A stretch of DNA of 64,000 nucleotides from Sialis fuliginosa (GCA_961205875.1 OY540812.1:18104001-18168000), one strand, 5' to 3'; positions 10,110 through 23,160 are shown, counted from the first letter of the stretch. Notes: generated by a model from the letters alone, not told the origin. Translations and numbers: made by a program.

Positions 10110-13100
10110 TACTTACTTATTTCTTTGGAACGAACAAAGTTGTATTAATTTCAAAAATATGTAAAATCTAACTAATTTTACGTATTTTACATGAATGAAA
10201 GCAATATTTGATTGTAACTTATATATTTTTTATTTTAAAGAAATGCATTTCATCGGATTTATGAAACATTTCACTGGTTTGAAACATTGTCTATTACATT
10301 TTAAGAAATATGTCATTAAATTAAAGTGTAATTTATTAACTATATTTTTTCTTTTTATTAGATATATCGAAACAAACAATTCTTTGGAATGAATCGAGTT
10401 GTATTCTTTTCAAAATTTAGGTATTTCATGTGAATAAAAGCGTTATTTCATTGTAGCGTATATTACTTATTTAAAAAAAATGTTACTACGAAACTGTATC
10501 AGTTTGCTTTTTCATATGCGCACATTCATTGCGCACAATAGAAGACTTGGTATGTATGCCTCTCAAACCGCGAAATTTAAACAGATTGACCAGTGTGTAC
10601 ATTTAAAAATTCATTTTAAAAATAAATGGGGAAATAATGAAATTATAATTACTAATAATAATTTTTTGTACCTTTTAAAAATATGTGGTTACCGATTATC
10701 CATAACAATGATCTGATCAGATTTAAATTCGCTATCATTGAAATATGAAAATTCGGTTCGCGTTTAAGTTCATGAAAGTTTTTTTGGTTTCAAGTTCGTG
10801 TCCCTGGTAAAATATAAGTAATATATTTCGTATTTTACATAAATAAATGCATTAATTCATTGTAACTTAAATTTTTTTTATATATTCATTTCATTAGATT
10901 TATAAAAAAATAATAGGTTTGAAACAATGTTTATTTCATTATATAAAATATGCATGTTAAATTTATTATTTCATTTTATTAGACCAGCACAATCAGTTCT
11001 TTGGAATGATTTAAGTTGTATTATGTTCAAAGACATGTAAAATCTAACTAATTTTAAATATTTTAAATGAATGAAAGGATTATTTCATCGTATAATTTGT
11101 ATTTTATTACATTAAAAAAATGCATTTCATTGGATTTATGAAACATTTCATTGGTTTGAATAATTGTCTATTACATATAACGAAATATACTATTGAATTA
11201 AATTGTGATTTTTAAAACTCTATTATTTCATTTTATTATATCAAAACAATCATTTTTTTGGAATGAATAAAGTTGTATTATATTCAAAGACATGTAAAAT
11301 CTAACTAATTTTAAGTATTTTAAATGAATGAAAGGATTATTTCATCGTATAATTTGTATTTTATTACTTTAAAAAAATGCATTTCATTGGATTTATGAAA
11401 CATTTCATTGGTTTGAATAATTGTCTATTACATATAACGAAATATACTATTGAATTAAATTGTGATTTTTAAAACTCTATTATTTCATTTTATTATATCA
11501 AAACAATCATTTTTTTAGAATGAATAAAGTTGTATTATATTCAAAGACATGTAAAATCTAACTAATTTTAAGTATTTTAAATGAATGAAAGGATTATTTC
11601 ATCGTATAATTTGTATTTTATTACATTAAAAAAATGCATTTCATTGGATTTATGAAACATTTCATTGGTTTGAATAATTGTCTATTACATATAACGAAAT
11701 ATACTATTGAATTAAATTGTGATTTTTAAAACTCTATTATTTCATTTTATTATATCAAAACAATCATTTTTTTAGAATGAATAAAGTTGTATTATATTCA
11801 AAGACATGTAAAATCTAACTAATTTTAAGTATTTTAAATGAATGAAAGGATTATTTCATCGTATAATTTGTATTTTATTACATTAAAAAAATGCATTTCA
11901 TTGGATTTATGAAACATTTCATTGGTTTGAATAATTGTCTATTACATATAACGAAATATACTATTGAATTAAATTGTGATTTTTAAAACTCTATTTTTTC
12001 ATTTTATTATATCAAAACAATCATTTTTTTGGAATGAATAAAGTTGTATTATATTCAAAGACATGTAAAATCTAACTAATTTTAAGTATTTTAAATGAAT
12101 GAAAGGATTATTTCATCGTATAATTTGTATTTTATTACATTAAAAAAATGCATTTCATTGGATTTATGAAACATTTCATTGGTTTGAATAATTGTCTATT
12201 ACATATAACGAAATATACTATTGAATTAAATTGTGATTTTTAAAACTCTATTTTTTCATTTTATTATATCAAAACAATCATTTTTTTGGAATGAATAAAG
12301 TTGTATTATATTCAAAGACATGTAAAATCTAACTAATTTTAAGTATTTTAAATGAATGAAAGGATTATTTCATCGTATAATTTGTATTTTATTACATTAA
12401 AAAAATGCATTTCATTGGATTTATGAAACATTTCATTGGTTTGAATAATTGTCTATTACATATAACGAAATATACTATTGAATTAAATTGTGATTTTTAA
12501 AACTCTATTTTTTCATTTTATTATATCAAAACAATCATTTTTTTGGAATGAATAAAGTTGTATTATATTCAAAGACATGTAAAATCTAACTAATTTTAAG
12601 TATTTTAAATGAATGAAAGGATTATTTCATCGTATAATTTGTATTTTATTACATTAAAAAAATGCATTTCATTGGATTTATGAAACATTTCATTGGTTTG
12701 AATAATTGTCTATTACATATAACGAAATATACTATTGAATTAAATTGTGATTTTTAAAACTCTATTTTTTCATTTTATTATATCAAAACAATCATTTTTT
12801 TGGAATGAATAAAGTTGTATTATATTCAAAGACATGTAAAATCTAACTAATTTTAAGTATTTTAAATGAATGAAAGGATTATTTCATCGTATAATTTGTA
12901 TTTTATTACATTAAAAAAATGCATTTCATTGGATTTATGAAACATTTCATTGGTTTGAATAATTGTCTATTACATATAACGAAATATACTATTGAATTAA
13001 ATTGTGATTTTTAAAACTCTATTATTTCATTTTATTATATCAAAACAATCATTTTTTTGGAATGAATAAAGTTGTATTATATTCAAAGACATGTAAAATC

Positions 13101-13480
13101 TAACTAATTTTAAGTATTTTAAATGAATGAAAGGATTATTTCATCGTATAATTTGTATTTTATTACATTAAAAAAATGCATTTCATTGGATTTATGAAAC
13201 ATTTCATTGGTTTGAATAATTGTCTATTACATATAACGAAATATACTATTGAATTAAATTGTGATTTTTAAAACTCTATTATTTCATTTTATTATATCAA
13301 AACAATCATTTTTTTGGAATGAATAAAGTTGTATTATATTCAAAGACATGTAAAATCTAACTAATTTTAAGTATTTTAAATGAATGAAAGGATTATTTCA
13401 TCGTATAATTTGTATTTTATTACTTTAAAAAAATGCATTTCATCGGATTTATAAAATATTTCATTGGTTTGATAATTTAT
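10110..13480. repeat. 257-bp tandem repeat array (subterminal repeats of the element)
   Basis: The anchor TCAAAGACATG recurs at 11,027, 11,284, 11,541, 11,798, 12,055, 12,312, 12,569, 12,826, 13,083 and 13,340: nine consecutive steps of exactly 257 bp, with copies almost identical. More diverged copies precede it, with anchors at about 10,151 and 10,410 and a roughly 360-bp insertion or divergent block near 10,470-10,815. A partial copy trails after 13,340. Each unit contains several ATTTCATT-type motifs. Short open frames at 10,195-10,392 and 10,480-10,716 are part of the repeat, not genes. Near-identity implies recent amplification or homogenisation. Confidence 0.92.
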
Positions 13481-13821
13481 AACTTTAGATTTCTTCAAAT
13501 AATGATTTTGATTTTTGTTTAAAATATAATGTAATTGATCTGAAAAATTATTTTATTGATAGTTGAGTTGGGTGTTTAATGAAATGAGAATTCTGAATTG
13601 AAATATATGAGATTATTAACTAAAAGAATTAGGCATTGTATCGATTAAAAAATTTATTGGTTCAAAGAAATCGGATTGGATTAAATTATTTTTTTAACGC
13701 AATAATATATTTCTTTTGCTGTATGAAATAACAATTGCTCTGATGAATTTATCATTAATACAATAAAATCAAAATTCTATGAAATGAAATTCATTGATTC
13801 AATGACTTTTTTTTCTCAGTG
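13481..13821 (-). mobile_element. Terminal region of the CACTA-like element, ending CACTGAG
   Basis: Read on the minus strand, the stretch begins CACTGAGAAAAAAAAGTC at 13,821 and continues with many ATTCATT and CATTGATT motifs like those in the tandem array. CACT-starting ends with an A-run are typical of CACTA elements. The flank after 13,821 begins TAA, a possible 3-bp target copy, but the partner end is not available to test it. Confidence 0.45.
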
Positions 13822-15480
13822 TAAGTAAATGGTTTTTTTGTAAGTAAATTCGGACACAACGAGCTGCATTGTACTTCAAAAAATTACAGCGCAGTTTCAT
13901 AACTTCTTGATCTGATTCGGTTCAAGTACGTATTTCTAATGTTTCTCCAATTAATAATGGCCTTTTTGTGTTTAGAATGTGTTTATTTTTATCTGTATTT
14001 AATTTCGGTATCCGTTGGCACGAGAGGAATATGTTTTATGTTGTTTGTTATCTATAAATAATAATAATTTAATGGTGTTTTTTTGTTATGAGAATGCATG
14101 TTTTAAAGATAAAAATCATAATTTTTGTAGGTTTTTGGTTTTATAAATGTTAAAATAGCTACATAAATCTTTATTTTCAGTATAAGTTCAGCATTATATT
14201 AAATATTTTATCACATGGCTTATGTTATAAGTTTTAATAAAAAAAAAACTGAAAATTAACCACAGAATATAAATTTTCTTCATAAGTTTAAATTTATATT
14301 AAAATATTTAAGCCAGGGCATGGTCTTCACAAAGGAGGGGGAGGGGGGCTGACAGAACTCAAGCCTGGAGGTTCGGGGGTAAGAGAGGCCCGGCATGGCG
14401 AATTAATTTGGTCGTAGTCAAAAAAATGTCTTGGGTTTCTTATCAGGAACTTGTCGAAAACCCTGATCCCGGGACCCGCGATGGAATATGAGGGCCATAA
14501 GCCCAGATACACAAATAAATGTTAATAAATCGGCCCATTTTTAGTTTGATTTGAATTTGCTTCTTATTGTTGCTAATAATATTGAACGAACAATTTAAAT
14601 TTAATATATAAACTACAATAAAAAATTTTATTAACATTTTATAAAATAAATAATTGTAATTTCGGTTAAAATCAAAAAAATTGATACCGAATAATGCGTC
14701 TTGTAATATTTCTGTTCTTTTCTAACAATAAGACAAACGTTTTATCGACGTTTCACCAAGTTTTATAAGATAATAAAGCACGAATAAGAAAAACTTTTGA
14801 CTGCGTGATAAAAGTTGATAAAATTTATTTCTTGATACAAATTTAAAGCCTGTAGTTACAGAGCTTTAAAATTTATTTTTGAAATTTTTCTGCGACTATT
14901 TTTGATACTGCACTTGTTTTGGAAATCAAGAACGGTTACCTATTTCCAAGTTAATAAGAATATATTTCTTATAACTTATAGTATGAAAATGGAAAAAAAA
15001 ACTCAAATTTTTCCAATATCAATAAATAATTTTTATTTGGTGTTAAAATACAAGCTGAATATTTGTCATCCAATTTTGTGGTTAAGGTGCAAATTTTAAT
15101 TCGATGACTAGAAGACCATAACTTCTCATTTTTCAGAATTATGACAAACGAATTTTTACCGAAACGTTTGTCAGAAATTAAATCGTGATATTAAAGAAAA
15201 TATACATATGGTCTTCCTTGAATTCATTTTGATCTGTACCGGTAAGTGTAGAGGATGTTAAAACGACAAATCTGTGAAAATAAATATTTAGGATCAAGTC
15301 TTAGATTTAGAATTGTTTAAAAAAATATTTTAAATAAATGTTGAGAGTATTATTAATGTCTACAATTTATGTTCTTTCCATTTTTCGGAAAAGTCGATTT
15401 TAAACATTTTTTTAAATTTGATATTATGATAGAAATGGTGACTTCTTTCAATTTCTGTACGAACAGTATATTCTTACATT
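13822..15480. other. Non-coding, with a GC-rich patch at 14,320-14,510
   Basis: Mostly AT-rich sequence without coding signal. The patch at 14,320-14,510 (G-runs, then CGGGACCCGCGATGG) contrasts sharply with its surroundings and looks like part of an old mobile element. The minus-strand open frames over it are proline/serine-rich by composition only. Confidence 0.35.
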
Positions 15481-15489
15481 GTATTTTAG

Positions 15490-15563
15490 GGTATGACGCT
15501 TGTTTAGCTGCTGTTGCGAGCTCGTATAATCTCCCTAACTTTGTCAGGCTTCTTCCACATGCA
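15490..15563 (+). CDS. Weak candidate internal exon
   Basis: A pyrimidine-rich acceptor ending TTGTATTTTAG precedes a GC-richer segment closed by CATGCAG and GTTCAA as donor. The open phase reads YDACLAAVASSYNLPNFVRL and a few more residues. The opposite strand is also open (PACGRSLTKLGRLYE), so strand is uncertain and either reading may be chance. No family recognised. Confidence 0.22.
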
Positions 15564-17119
15564 GGTTCAATATTGACAGAAATAATTTGATAAAAAACCA
15601 GTGCATGTATACCTACTACTCTTTTCATAGAAATAAAAACATTCTTTAATTAAATCAGTGAGGGTACAGGCTGGTCAGAGACCTGAAAAATCTCGAAAAC
15701 TAAAAGTCGAGAAATTTTTTATTAGTTTTGAGATATCATGATAAAATCCTAGAAAACATAAAATTATTTTATTTTATTATAATAACCATAGATTTAAAAG
15801 CATAGAGCAATATTATTAAAATTAAAATAAACTACATGTCTTTCAGATATAAAATGTGTTTATTTCATTTCTTGTATTTACAATTAAATTTAAGTTTTAT
15901 TTGTTTATTTTATACATTAGATATGCATTAGAATAGATATGCACTATGCAAGTTAAGTATGATTTTTACTTTCAAATAGCCTTCAGAGTTGGCGACTCCA
16001 CGTGTGCATCTAACTAATAAACTGCAAAATAATACTGTTTAAATTGTAAAAACATATAAAGATAATTTTTATCTATATAATCTGTTGACACGAAACTTAA
16101 AATTGTCATCATTTTTTTTTATATTTTATGTCAATAGAACATAATATTTATCTTTTTAGGAAATGTTTTTAGTAAAAATATATGGTATTTTAAAATAGAT
16201 ATTGAATATTAACCCTCAAATATTGATATTATATACAATTGTAATACTGAAGAAATATTTTATATTTTTAATAATAAGCTGTGTGAGGTTAGCACCACAT
16301 ATTTAAAAAAAAGACAAAATTAGTTCTGGGCAACACCCTATAAAGGGATTCCATAGAAATCAATAAAAATTTTAAAATAAGTTCTGTCAATTTAACAATT
16401 TTGAAAATGTTCTGTGACTTTATCATCAATTCTGTACAACAGTTCTGAAATTGAACAAAATTTATTGTTAAACCTTTCCTTATTTAACAACACATTTTTC
16501 AAAATTGTTTCTAGGTGAGGAGGGGTTAAACAAATCATTTTTTTTTCATTTTTTAAACTTTCTTCACTTATGTTATTTTTCAATAAAGTACGATTCCTAA
16601 CTCGACATCGCCCTTTTTCACAGTTTAAAACAATATTCCCTTTACTTGACAAGAACTTCTAATGCAGGTCACATATCCACATGGGGTATAGACACTAAAT
16701 ATACATACATACATTTGTAGCAAACAAGTTTAATCGTATACAACGAATCTTACATGATCTTTTTAAGACAAACAAAAAATACATAACTGACGCCTACCGC
16801 AAAGGCAGTAAACGCCTACGCCTTGGTCTAAAAATACTAACGTATAAAAATAACTATAACTTGATTATTTCTGGCCGACTTTGTTCAGTTTGTAGAAACT
16901 TTAAACTTTAACATTCTTCCTTTAATAAAGTTTCTATACATACAATTTTTAATATTGTATTTTGTACAGCTTTAAACAAAATGATAATTGTCTGATAAAA
17001 AGGGGTAGTGTCGAATACTTGCTTTTTGTAGAATCTTAGGTTAGAAACTGCTGTGTTTGTGCTATGCACATATTTGGACATATGCTATATCACAAATGTA
17101 TAAGTTTTTAGAAGACAAT
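15564..17119. other. Non-coding stretch
   Basis: AT-rich. A minus-strand open segment at 16,392-16,652 (NIVLNCEKGRCRVRNR...) has a cysteine-containing start, lacks an ATG and has no recognisable relative; it may be a transposon relic. TTAACCCTC near 16,211 resembles a piggyBac-type end but has no partner nearby. Confidence 0.3.
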
Positions 17120-17320
17120 CAGGGCCGTACTTACACATCTTGAAGTCCGAAGTGCAAACAAAATTGAGGCATCATTGAAAAAATGTATTTATTTATTTAA
17201 TACTAAACCATGTGTAGGTTAGGTTACCATTATAAAACTAACCACCTCTTCGAACCCCTCCCCCTGCTCCTTTATTTCAGAGACCCAGAACGTCCCACAG
17301 TATCGTATCATACGCCTGTT
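17120..17320. mobile_element. hAT-like element fragment
   Basis: CAGGGCCGTACTTAC at 17,120 is a typical hAT-type left end. A matching right end and target duplication were not found, so the fragment's right border is approximate. Confidence 0.3.
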
Positions 17321-18185
17321 CATAAATATGGTTCTGGAGACAATTAAACATTTTAAATTATAGGTACATTTACATCTTAGTATTTTGTGTCATATATTAT
17401 AGAAATATAATTAAATTGCAGATATAAAATTGTATTTAGTATTTAATTATATTAGCAAATACAAAAAATATTAAAACAAGGAAAAAGAACTGTTGGTAAT
17501 ATTCTTAACAACTTCATATAAGTATATTTTTAAATAGCATAATATAAAGAATTAATAAATAATAAATAACAACGAAGTACATTTTAGTGACAACGAACGT
17601 TAGAAAAGTTAATATCTTAAAACGTTTCGAAAAACAATTTATAAACATCGACTTTTCTGTAAAAAAATACATCAGTTCTTCCATTCGAAATAAAAGTTTA
17701 TTTTTCTTTGCAAAACGAGAGTATACACAAAACATTTGATCGGTTCTGTTGTTGAAAATCTTGTGGATATACAAGAGATACCCAGCTGATTTTGTGATGT
17801 ATGTTTAAAGAGAAACGTAAAAATAGCGTTTGTATATTGGATGAAAAACAAAACAGTTTATAAATATATATACAATATATATATTCTTTGGAATCTATTT
17901 ATTCGTATATCTATCATACAAGTATTATAGTAACAGCAATCAATGTTTGTTGGATATTGTAATAATTAATTATTATACTAATAACTAAACACTCATCAAA
18001 CCTAGGTTCCACAGAATTTTAAAAGGGTACCGCAAAAAAATGTATTGCATCTTTTTTTAAATTCGCAAATTTAGAATATGTATCAATAAAATACAGAAAC
18101 AGATTTGATGCAGAAAATGACTGTCACAATTTATTAAAATTTTTGTAGAAAACGAACGACATTTTCAAAACTCTGTAATTCCCAT
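17321..18185. other. Non-coding stretch
   Basis: AT-rich sequence. The minus-strand open frame at 17,514-17,774 is low-complexity and hydrophobic by composition; no gene is supported. Confidence 0.3.
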
Positions 18186-18345
18186 TTAAGAAATGCCAGC
18201 CTTGACGATGGATCCAAGGTTGACCCAATACTGGGTTGCCAGTGTCGATATTGGTCCCATCCAGACCAACCTTCAGATACCGAGCTTTGGGTCACCTAAT
18301 CTTTACCCAAGACTGGGCCAACTCTGGGTCAGCCTTGATACGAGA
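18186..18345. repeat. Degenerate CCAA/TTGG short-repeat array
   Basis: Variants of a roughly 20-bp unit such as GACCCAATACTGGG and CTGGGCCAACTCTGGGTC recur in alternating orientation. A similar, shorter set lies at 36,150-36,280. The open frame across it is a by-product of the repeat. Confidence 0.5.
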
Positions 18346-19682
18346 AAAATAATTTCATGGTTTTTATTTTTGTAACAAGTAATATTTAATGTCAAAAAAA
18401 AAAATTGTTCCAAAATTATTTTTTGCAGGTTTCTTTTATTTGTATTTAAATTAAAAAAAAAATATTGTCTTTAATATTTTTTCCTCAAATTTAAAAAACC
18501 GAAAATCCGATTAACCGCAGTTTTTCAATAATCGGTTTTCAGAAACTATCACAGAGTTTTCAATAGTAATGTCTTTTATTTCAACATTTTGATCTTTTTT
18601 ATTTAACTGATGAATGTATAATAATAATTAGACGAGAAAATTTTTAAATACGTTTTGGCAAGATTTTAGTGTATACCGTAAAAAAAATTATTTAAAGTTT
18701 GTTTGTTTACGTTTTTTTATTATCAAATTAGGATTGCGGTTGTGTTAAAAATATAATCCTAGTGCATTGATTATGATTTATATAATTATTTATTTGCTTC
18801 CTGTGACTATTTCCTTAAATTATTAACACCGCAGTTAGATAATATTGTTGATGTTTGTTATATCAGATTTCTCACAGAGGTCCTTAAAAAAATTGCTACT
18901 TCATGAATTTTACAACATACATATCATTTATTTATAAATGTATACAAAATAATAATAATGTTCACGTATATATGTAAATAATTATATAAATGGTTATATT
19001 TATTTTACGATGATGAAAAAGCAAATATTGGTGAAAGTTTTTTAGTGTCCACTTGTTTTTGTATGTTAAGTAATTTTGTTCTAAATAAATTCTACTTATT
19101 GCATATCATTACATGTATTAACATGTGTAAAGGTTTATATTTTCTCGTCATATAGTTACCAAAATATAGTATTAGTGTAACATGAGGCATTAAAATAAAT
19201 GATTATTTTATTTTCTGTAAAAAATGATAATTTTACTACATAATACAACACAATAAAAACTGGATAACCTTTATTTTTTAGAATTTATGCAATCTCCTGA
19301 TAGTATTGAAATAGTATTTATTTATTGTATCATATCATGTCTGGTTAATATGTAAAAATGTTTTTGTATGTTTAATATATAAAAAAAACTAGATCATACA
19401 ACTTTTTTTTATAAAATTCAACGTAAAAGCTCCTCCTTAAAGTATTCGGTAAATCTTAATTATAAACAATTCAATTCATAATCTTTTTGTGAGATACTTG
19501 CAGTGCAATTAATAGACAGGTGTGTTTTTACCTATCTTGTTTTATTAAAAAGTAAATTCATAGATAATAACATAAAAAATTCGATATCTTCTAAGAAATA
19601 TTTTGGTTCGATTCTGTTTGAAACCATATATCTAAATTATATAAAATAGTTTTTATTTTTTACCACAAATATTTATTAATTG
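18346..19682. other. Non-coding stretch with a small hairpin
   Basis: AT-rich. An inverted pair near 18,498-18,541 (AAAATCCGATTA against TAATCGGTTTTC) could be the remains of a small MITE. Nothing else is recognised. Confidence 0.3.
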
Positions 19683-20185
19683 CAAGGGTTGGCAAATAGT
19701 TTATATGAAAGGCCGGTATATATTACCTTATATAACTTATATTCGCGGACTATTTGTCTTATATTTAGTAATTTTCACAGTTGAGCTTTGTAATACCACG
19801 AGAGTATTACCAACTAAACAAATTGCACCAATTTATAAGATTTGTATTTACCATTACTTCAGAATTTAAAAAAATTTTAAAAATATCTTTTTAAAAAAAC
19901 TTCCGGAGTAAGCTAGCTCTCAATACATTACCAAATAAATCATTAACGTATCTTGTTTGACAGTAAAGCCTTGGCAATTAAGACACTGCGGTCGCTTTGA
20001 CGGAAGCTTCAACAGATTGGATTAAAAATCTAAACGGTGTACACAGTTTGAATTTATAAATATTTTGCTACATTTAATTTATTTTTCATGGAAAATTTAT
20101 GGCAATAAAAATATCATCGCGGGCTCAATTATTTACTCAAGCAGGTTGAATGTAACTCGCAGCCCGGGTTTTGACCAAGCGTGGT
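19683..20185. mobile_element. hAT-like non-autonomous element remnant
   Basis: The left end CAAGGGTTGGCAAATAG followed by AAAGGCCGG resembles the CAGGGGTNGGCAAAC...GGGCCGG starts of many hAT MITEs. GCGGGCTCAA and CAGCCCGGGTTTTGACC near 20,120-20,180 resemble the matching right side. No 8-bp duplication was found, so the borders are approximate. Confidence 0.4.
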
Positions 20186-20892
20186 TCAAATTATTTATAA
20201 TTATGAAATAATGTGCAATACTATAAAATCAGTGATAAAGTAAACTTTACACAAACTGAACCATCTTAATATGTAAATGCATTGGTTAGAATGACACATA
20301 TGTATACTTAATATTAGTTGGTGTGTAATACAAGGAACAGTACCTACTTAACAAAAATCTCCATTTATTACGAGTAGGTAGTGCATACGTGACATTGGCC
20401 GCGAAGGCAAATTATTCAACGACCTTCAAAATACAAAAATACACCTAATCTATACATATAGTACAGAACTTAACATTGTATTTAGATATCTTTTATTATC
20501 ATTTTATAATGATTATTGTTTTACTCCATTTTAAATAAAAATAGAACTGACAAAATTATATACATTTTATATCATTTTTTATCATTACAAAAATACCACA
20601 TGGCTTTCTCTTTCTATCTCATTACCTAATCCAAAATTTTGTTTCAAGAATTGTTGTTTACGTTATATTACTTTTATAATTACTTAAATTAGACATTATT
20701 TATTTGTTATAGTTTAAGTTTTTTTTCTTACGCTTCAAAGCATTTATGTAGATAGAAATAGGGCTGCTGCATTTTAATATTTTTATATAGATTTAATCAT
20801 ATTTTGAAAAACTTTTTAACGTCATTCTTATACAATTGTTTTTTTTTTGGAGTTCACTACATGTTATTATTAATTTTATAGATAGTTTATAT
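20186..20892. other. Non-coding stretch
   Basis: AT-rich sequence without coding, repeat or splice signals that I can support. Confidence 0.3.
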
Positions 20893-21238
20893 ATACAAGA
20901 TGTTTCATAATTGAATGTCAATATTGAAGGAGGTTCATATGTGCATGATTTTAAGACAATTTTTTTTAATAAAAATATATCCATTTTCGCATTATTTTTG
21001 ATATACAGAATGATTTATTTTTTAATAAACTACATTAGATATTTTTATAAAACTTGGTGGTGTGAAAAAAATGAATTTTCAGTTTCAACCAAAGCGTCCC
21101 AATTAATGTCACCTTGATTATTTGGAATGAAAAAATAAAGCGAAAGCGGACCTATGTTTATATGAACTTTTTGCCTTAAAATCATGCACAGATTAACCTC
21201 CTTCATTATGGACATTCAATTATGAAACGTCCTGTAGA
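20893..21238. mobile_element. Inverted-repeat MITE with ACAAGATGT/ACGTCCTGT ends
   Basis: The left end (ACAAGATGTTTCATAATTGA, continuing with AATGTCAATATTGAAGGAGG) reappears inverted at 21,165-21,238. Blocks GTGCATGATTTTAAG and CTTAAAATCATGCAC also pair. The ACAGGRTGT-like ends resemble the elements at 23,609 and 59,333. The plus-strand open frame at 20,911-21,117 lies inside it and is not a gene. Confidence 0.65.
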
Positions 21239-22870
21239 TAAAGTGTGCGTAGCATTTAATAAAATATCCTATATGAATAAATTGAAAAAAATAAAGCAAA
21301 TAAACGTTTCAATTGATTGCTTGAACTAATGAAGTATAACATGCCAATGAATTTATAAGTAAGTAACCTAATTAAGGTACATATTAATAATTAATATGAC
21401 ATATCAAAAAACTCTTTTGTGCTTGTGTTTTTGTACAAATGTCAAATAATTATTTGTATTCGATTACATAACTTTCACTATTAACTATACGTTTTATAAA
21501 TAAGGTTCAAGGTATGACGTTGCCCGACATGTTTCGAAATAATTTACTTTTCAACTATTTAAATAATGTCAATGAAACATGGCAAGTTCTTTTTTTTAGA
21601 GATTATTTGCTACGGTTATATATTTCTTAAATGACGTATGTAAGGGCTTAACCCCTCCCCCTCCACGTATCTTAATTTTCTCATTAGGACTTTTAATAAT
21701 TTCATTATTTTAGTTAATAATTTTCTGTTGAAACACTTTTTCTGCTCACTTTTCTATCTTCTGTCGTGGATCTACAATAATCCACATTAAGAAAAAAATT
21801 TATTGTTTTCTTAAAGAACTAATTTTCTTTACAAGAAAACAGAAATCTATTAAATAAGTTACGAGGAGCAGAGATACATCAATAAACGAAACCGAAACAA
21901 GATAAAAGCATTTGAAAATTCATTTGATCGTATGGCAAGTATGCATATTTTTCTTTTTTATATTTTAAAGTAATTTGTGTATAGGATAAACAAAATGTGT
22001 TCTTTGAAGCATTTCAATACAATAGTCTTTGCACTACTTTTCAAACTTTTATTATTAGTTTTGTTTAGCAATGTGTATTCTTTTCAGTTCGTTCGCCAAT
22101 GGGATTTATGTAACAAAATACATTGGTGAGAATGTACTCAATTGGAAAAAGTTTTGTCTGTATCCAATATTGGAATGTTCTTCCAAACTGATTTCATATG
22201 AAGTTCAACTATTTTTATTTAATTTATTGAATAACTTCAGGATCTTTGAAGGTGATGTCGTTTTGTATATTTGAAATGAAAAAAAAACTTATTGAATATT
22301 TAAGGACCCACTTTAAATTCTTCAAATGTTCTCTGCTACATTTTTATACCAGAAAATTTATTATGTTTGAATTTAAAAAGTTTTTCTTTTAAGTCAGAAT
22401 TTCTACATAGAGTCCACAGGCTTGTAAGGGCCAATAAATCTTGAAATAACAACATCTCTATATTTTGTGAATTAAATTTTGTTCATGTTTTTGGACTAGG
22501 GGTTATACCTAAACTTCTAACCATAAAAATATCTTGATCTAATAAGTAAGGTATCTTCAAAAGTTCGTTAAAATAATTTATTCTACACCTTAGTAAGATA
22601 TCTCCAATGACCAAAATAGATTACATATATAAATGCCAACTATCTATTTAAAAAACCGATTTCAAATATATTTTAAGTTTCAGATATTTGCATATCATCA
22701 AATTTAATTTGATATAATATTAGATATCCAATTAAAATTAATTTGTGAACTGTGATATATATGTCGAAACAAGTGTTTTTGAACATGCACGTTTTACTAA
22801 TTTATGGGATTGAAAAAATACACACCAAAATTTTTGCAAAAATTGTTTTTTGAAATTGATGATTAAAAAA
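21239..22870. other. Non-coding stretch
   Basis: AT-rich. The short open frame at 22,071-22,274 shows no domain and no splice context. No gene is supported. Confidence 0.3.
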
Positions 22871-23160
22871 AACAACGAAACCTTATTCGATCATTTTGCT
22901 GTCCGTCTGTCTGTCTATCTGATCATAAATACCCTTTTCCCCAGGGACAGCTAGAGGTATCAAGTTGAAATGAATATAGGAAACTAATGTCTACAGTCCT
23001 ATAAAAAATATAAGTTTCTAAGTCAATGCAATAAAAATATACGGCGTATTTTGGCAGACACACACTCGCTGATCATCAAAACCTATAGGGTACTTGAAAT
23101 TTGATACGAAGGAAGATCTCAGAGCACAAGTATAGGAAAAAATCCGAAATCATTAGTTAC
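22871..23160. repeat. Interspersed repeat of a common insect type
   Basis: The order CGATCATTTTGCTGTC, a GTCTGTCTGTCTATCTG run, GAGGTATCAAGTTGAAAT, CCTATAGGGTACTT and GGAAAAAATCCGAAA matches a repeat that I know from many insect genomes. Class not determined. Confidence 0.5.

Larger units (their letters stand above)
1..13821 (-). mobile_element. Large CACTA-like DNA transposon carrying two genes (left end not in window)
   Basis: Two genes lie in tandem on the minus strand: a Tnp2-like transposase and a SAM-domain gene. A 257-bp tandem array sits on their 5' side, and the unit ends at 13,821 with a minus-strand CACTGAG plus A-run. CACTA (EnSpm) elements are known for CACT-starting ends and for repeats just inside the ends, so the arrangement fits. 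No matching end was found between 1 and 2,303, so the left border is either outside the window or lost. Several palindromic MITEs are inserted in it, which suggests age, yet the transposase frame is intact over 813 codons. Treating the whole stretch as one element is inference. Confidence 0.42.

Noticed and set aside
14327..14637. Minus-strand frames over a GC-rich patch
   Set aside because: Proline/serine-rich only because of G/C runs; no splice sites or domain.
16392..16652. Minus-strand cysteine-containing frame
   Set aside because: Lacks an ATG start and has no recognised family; a transposon relic is possible but not shown.
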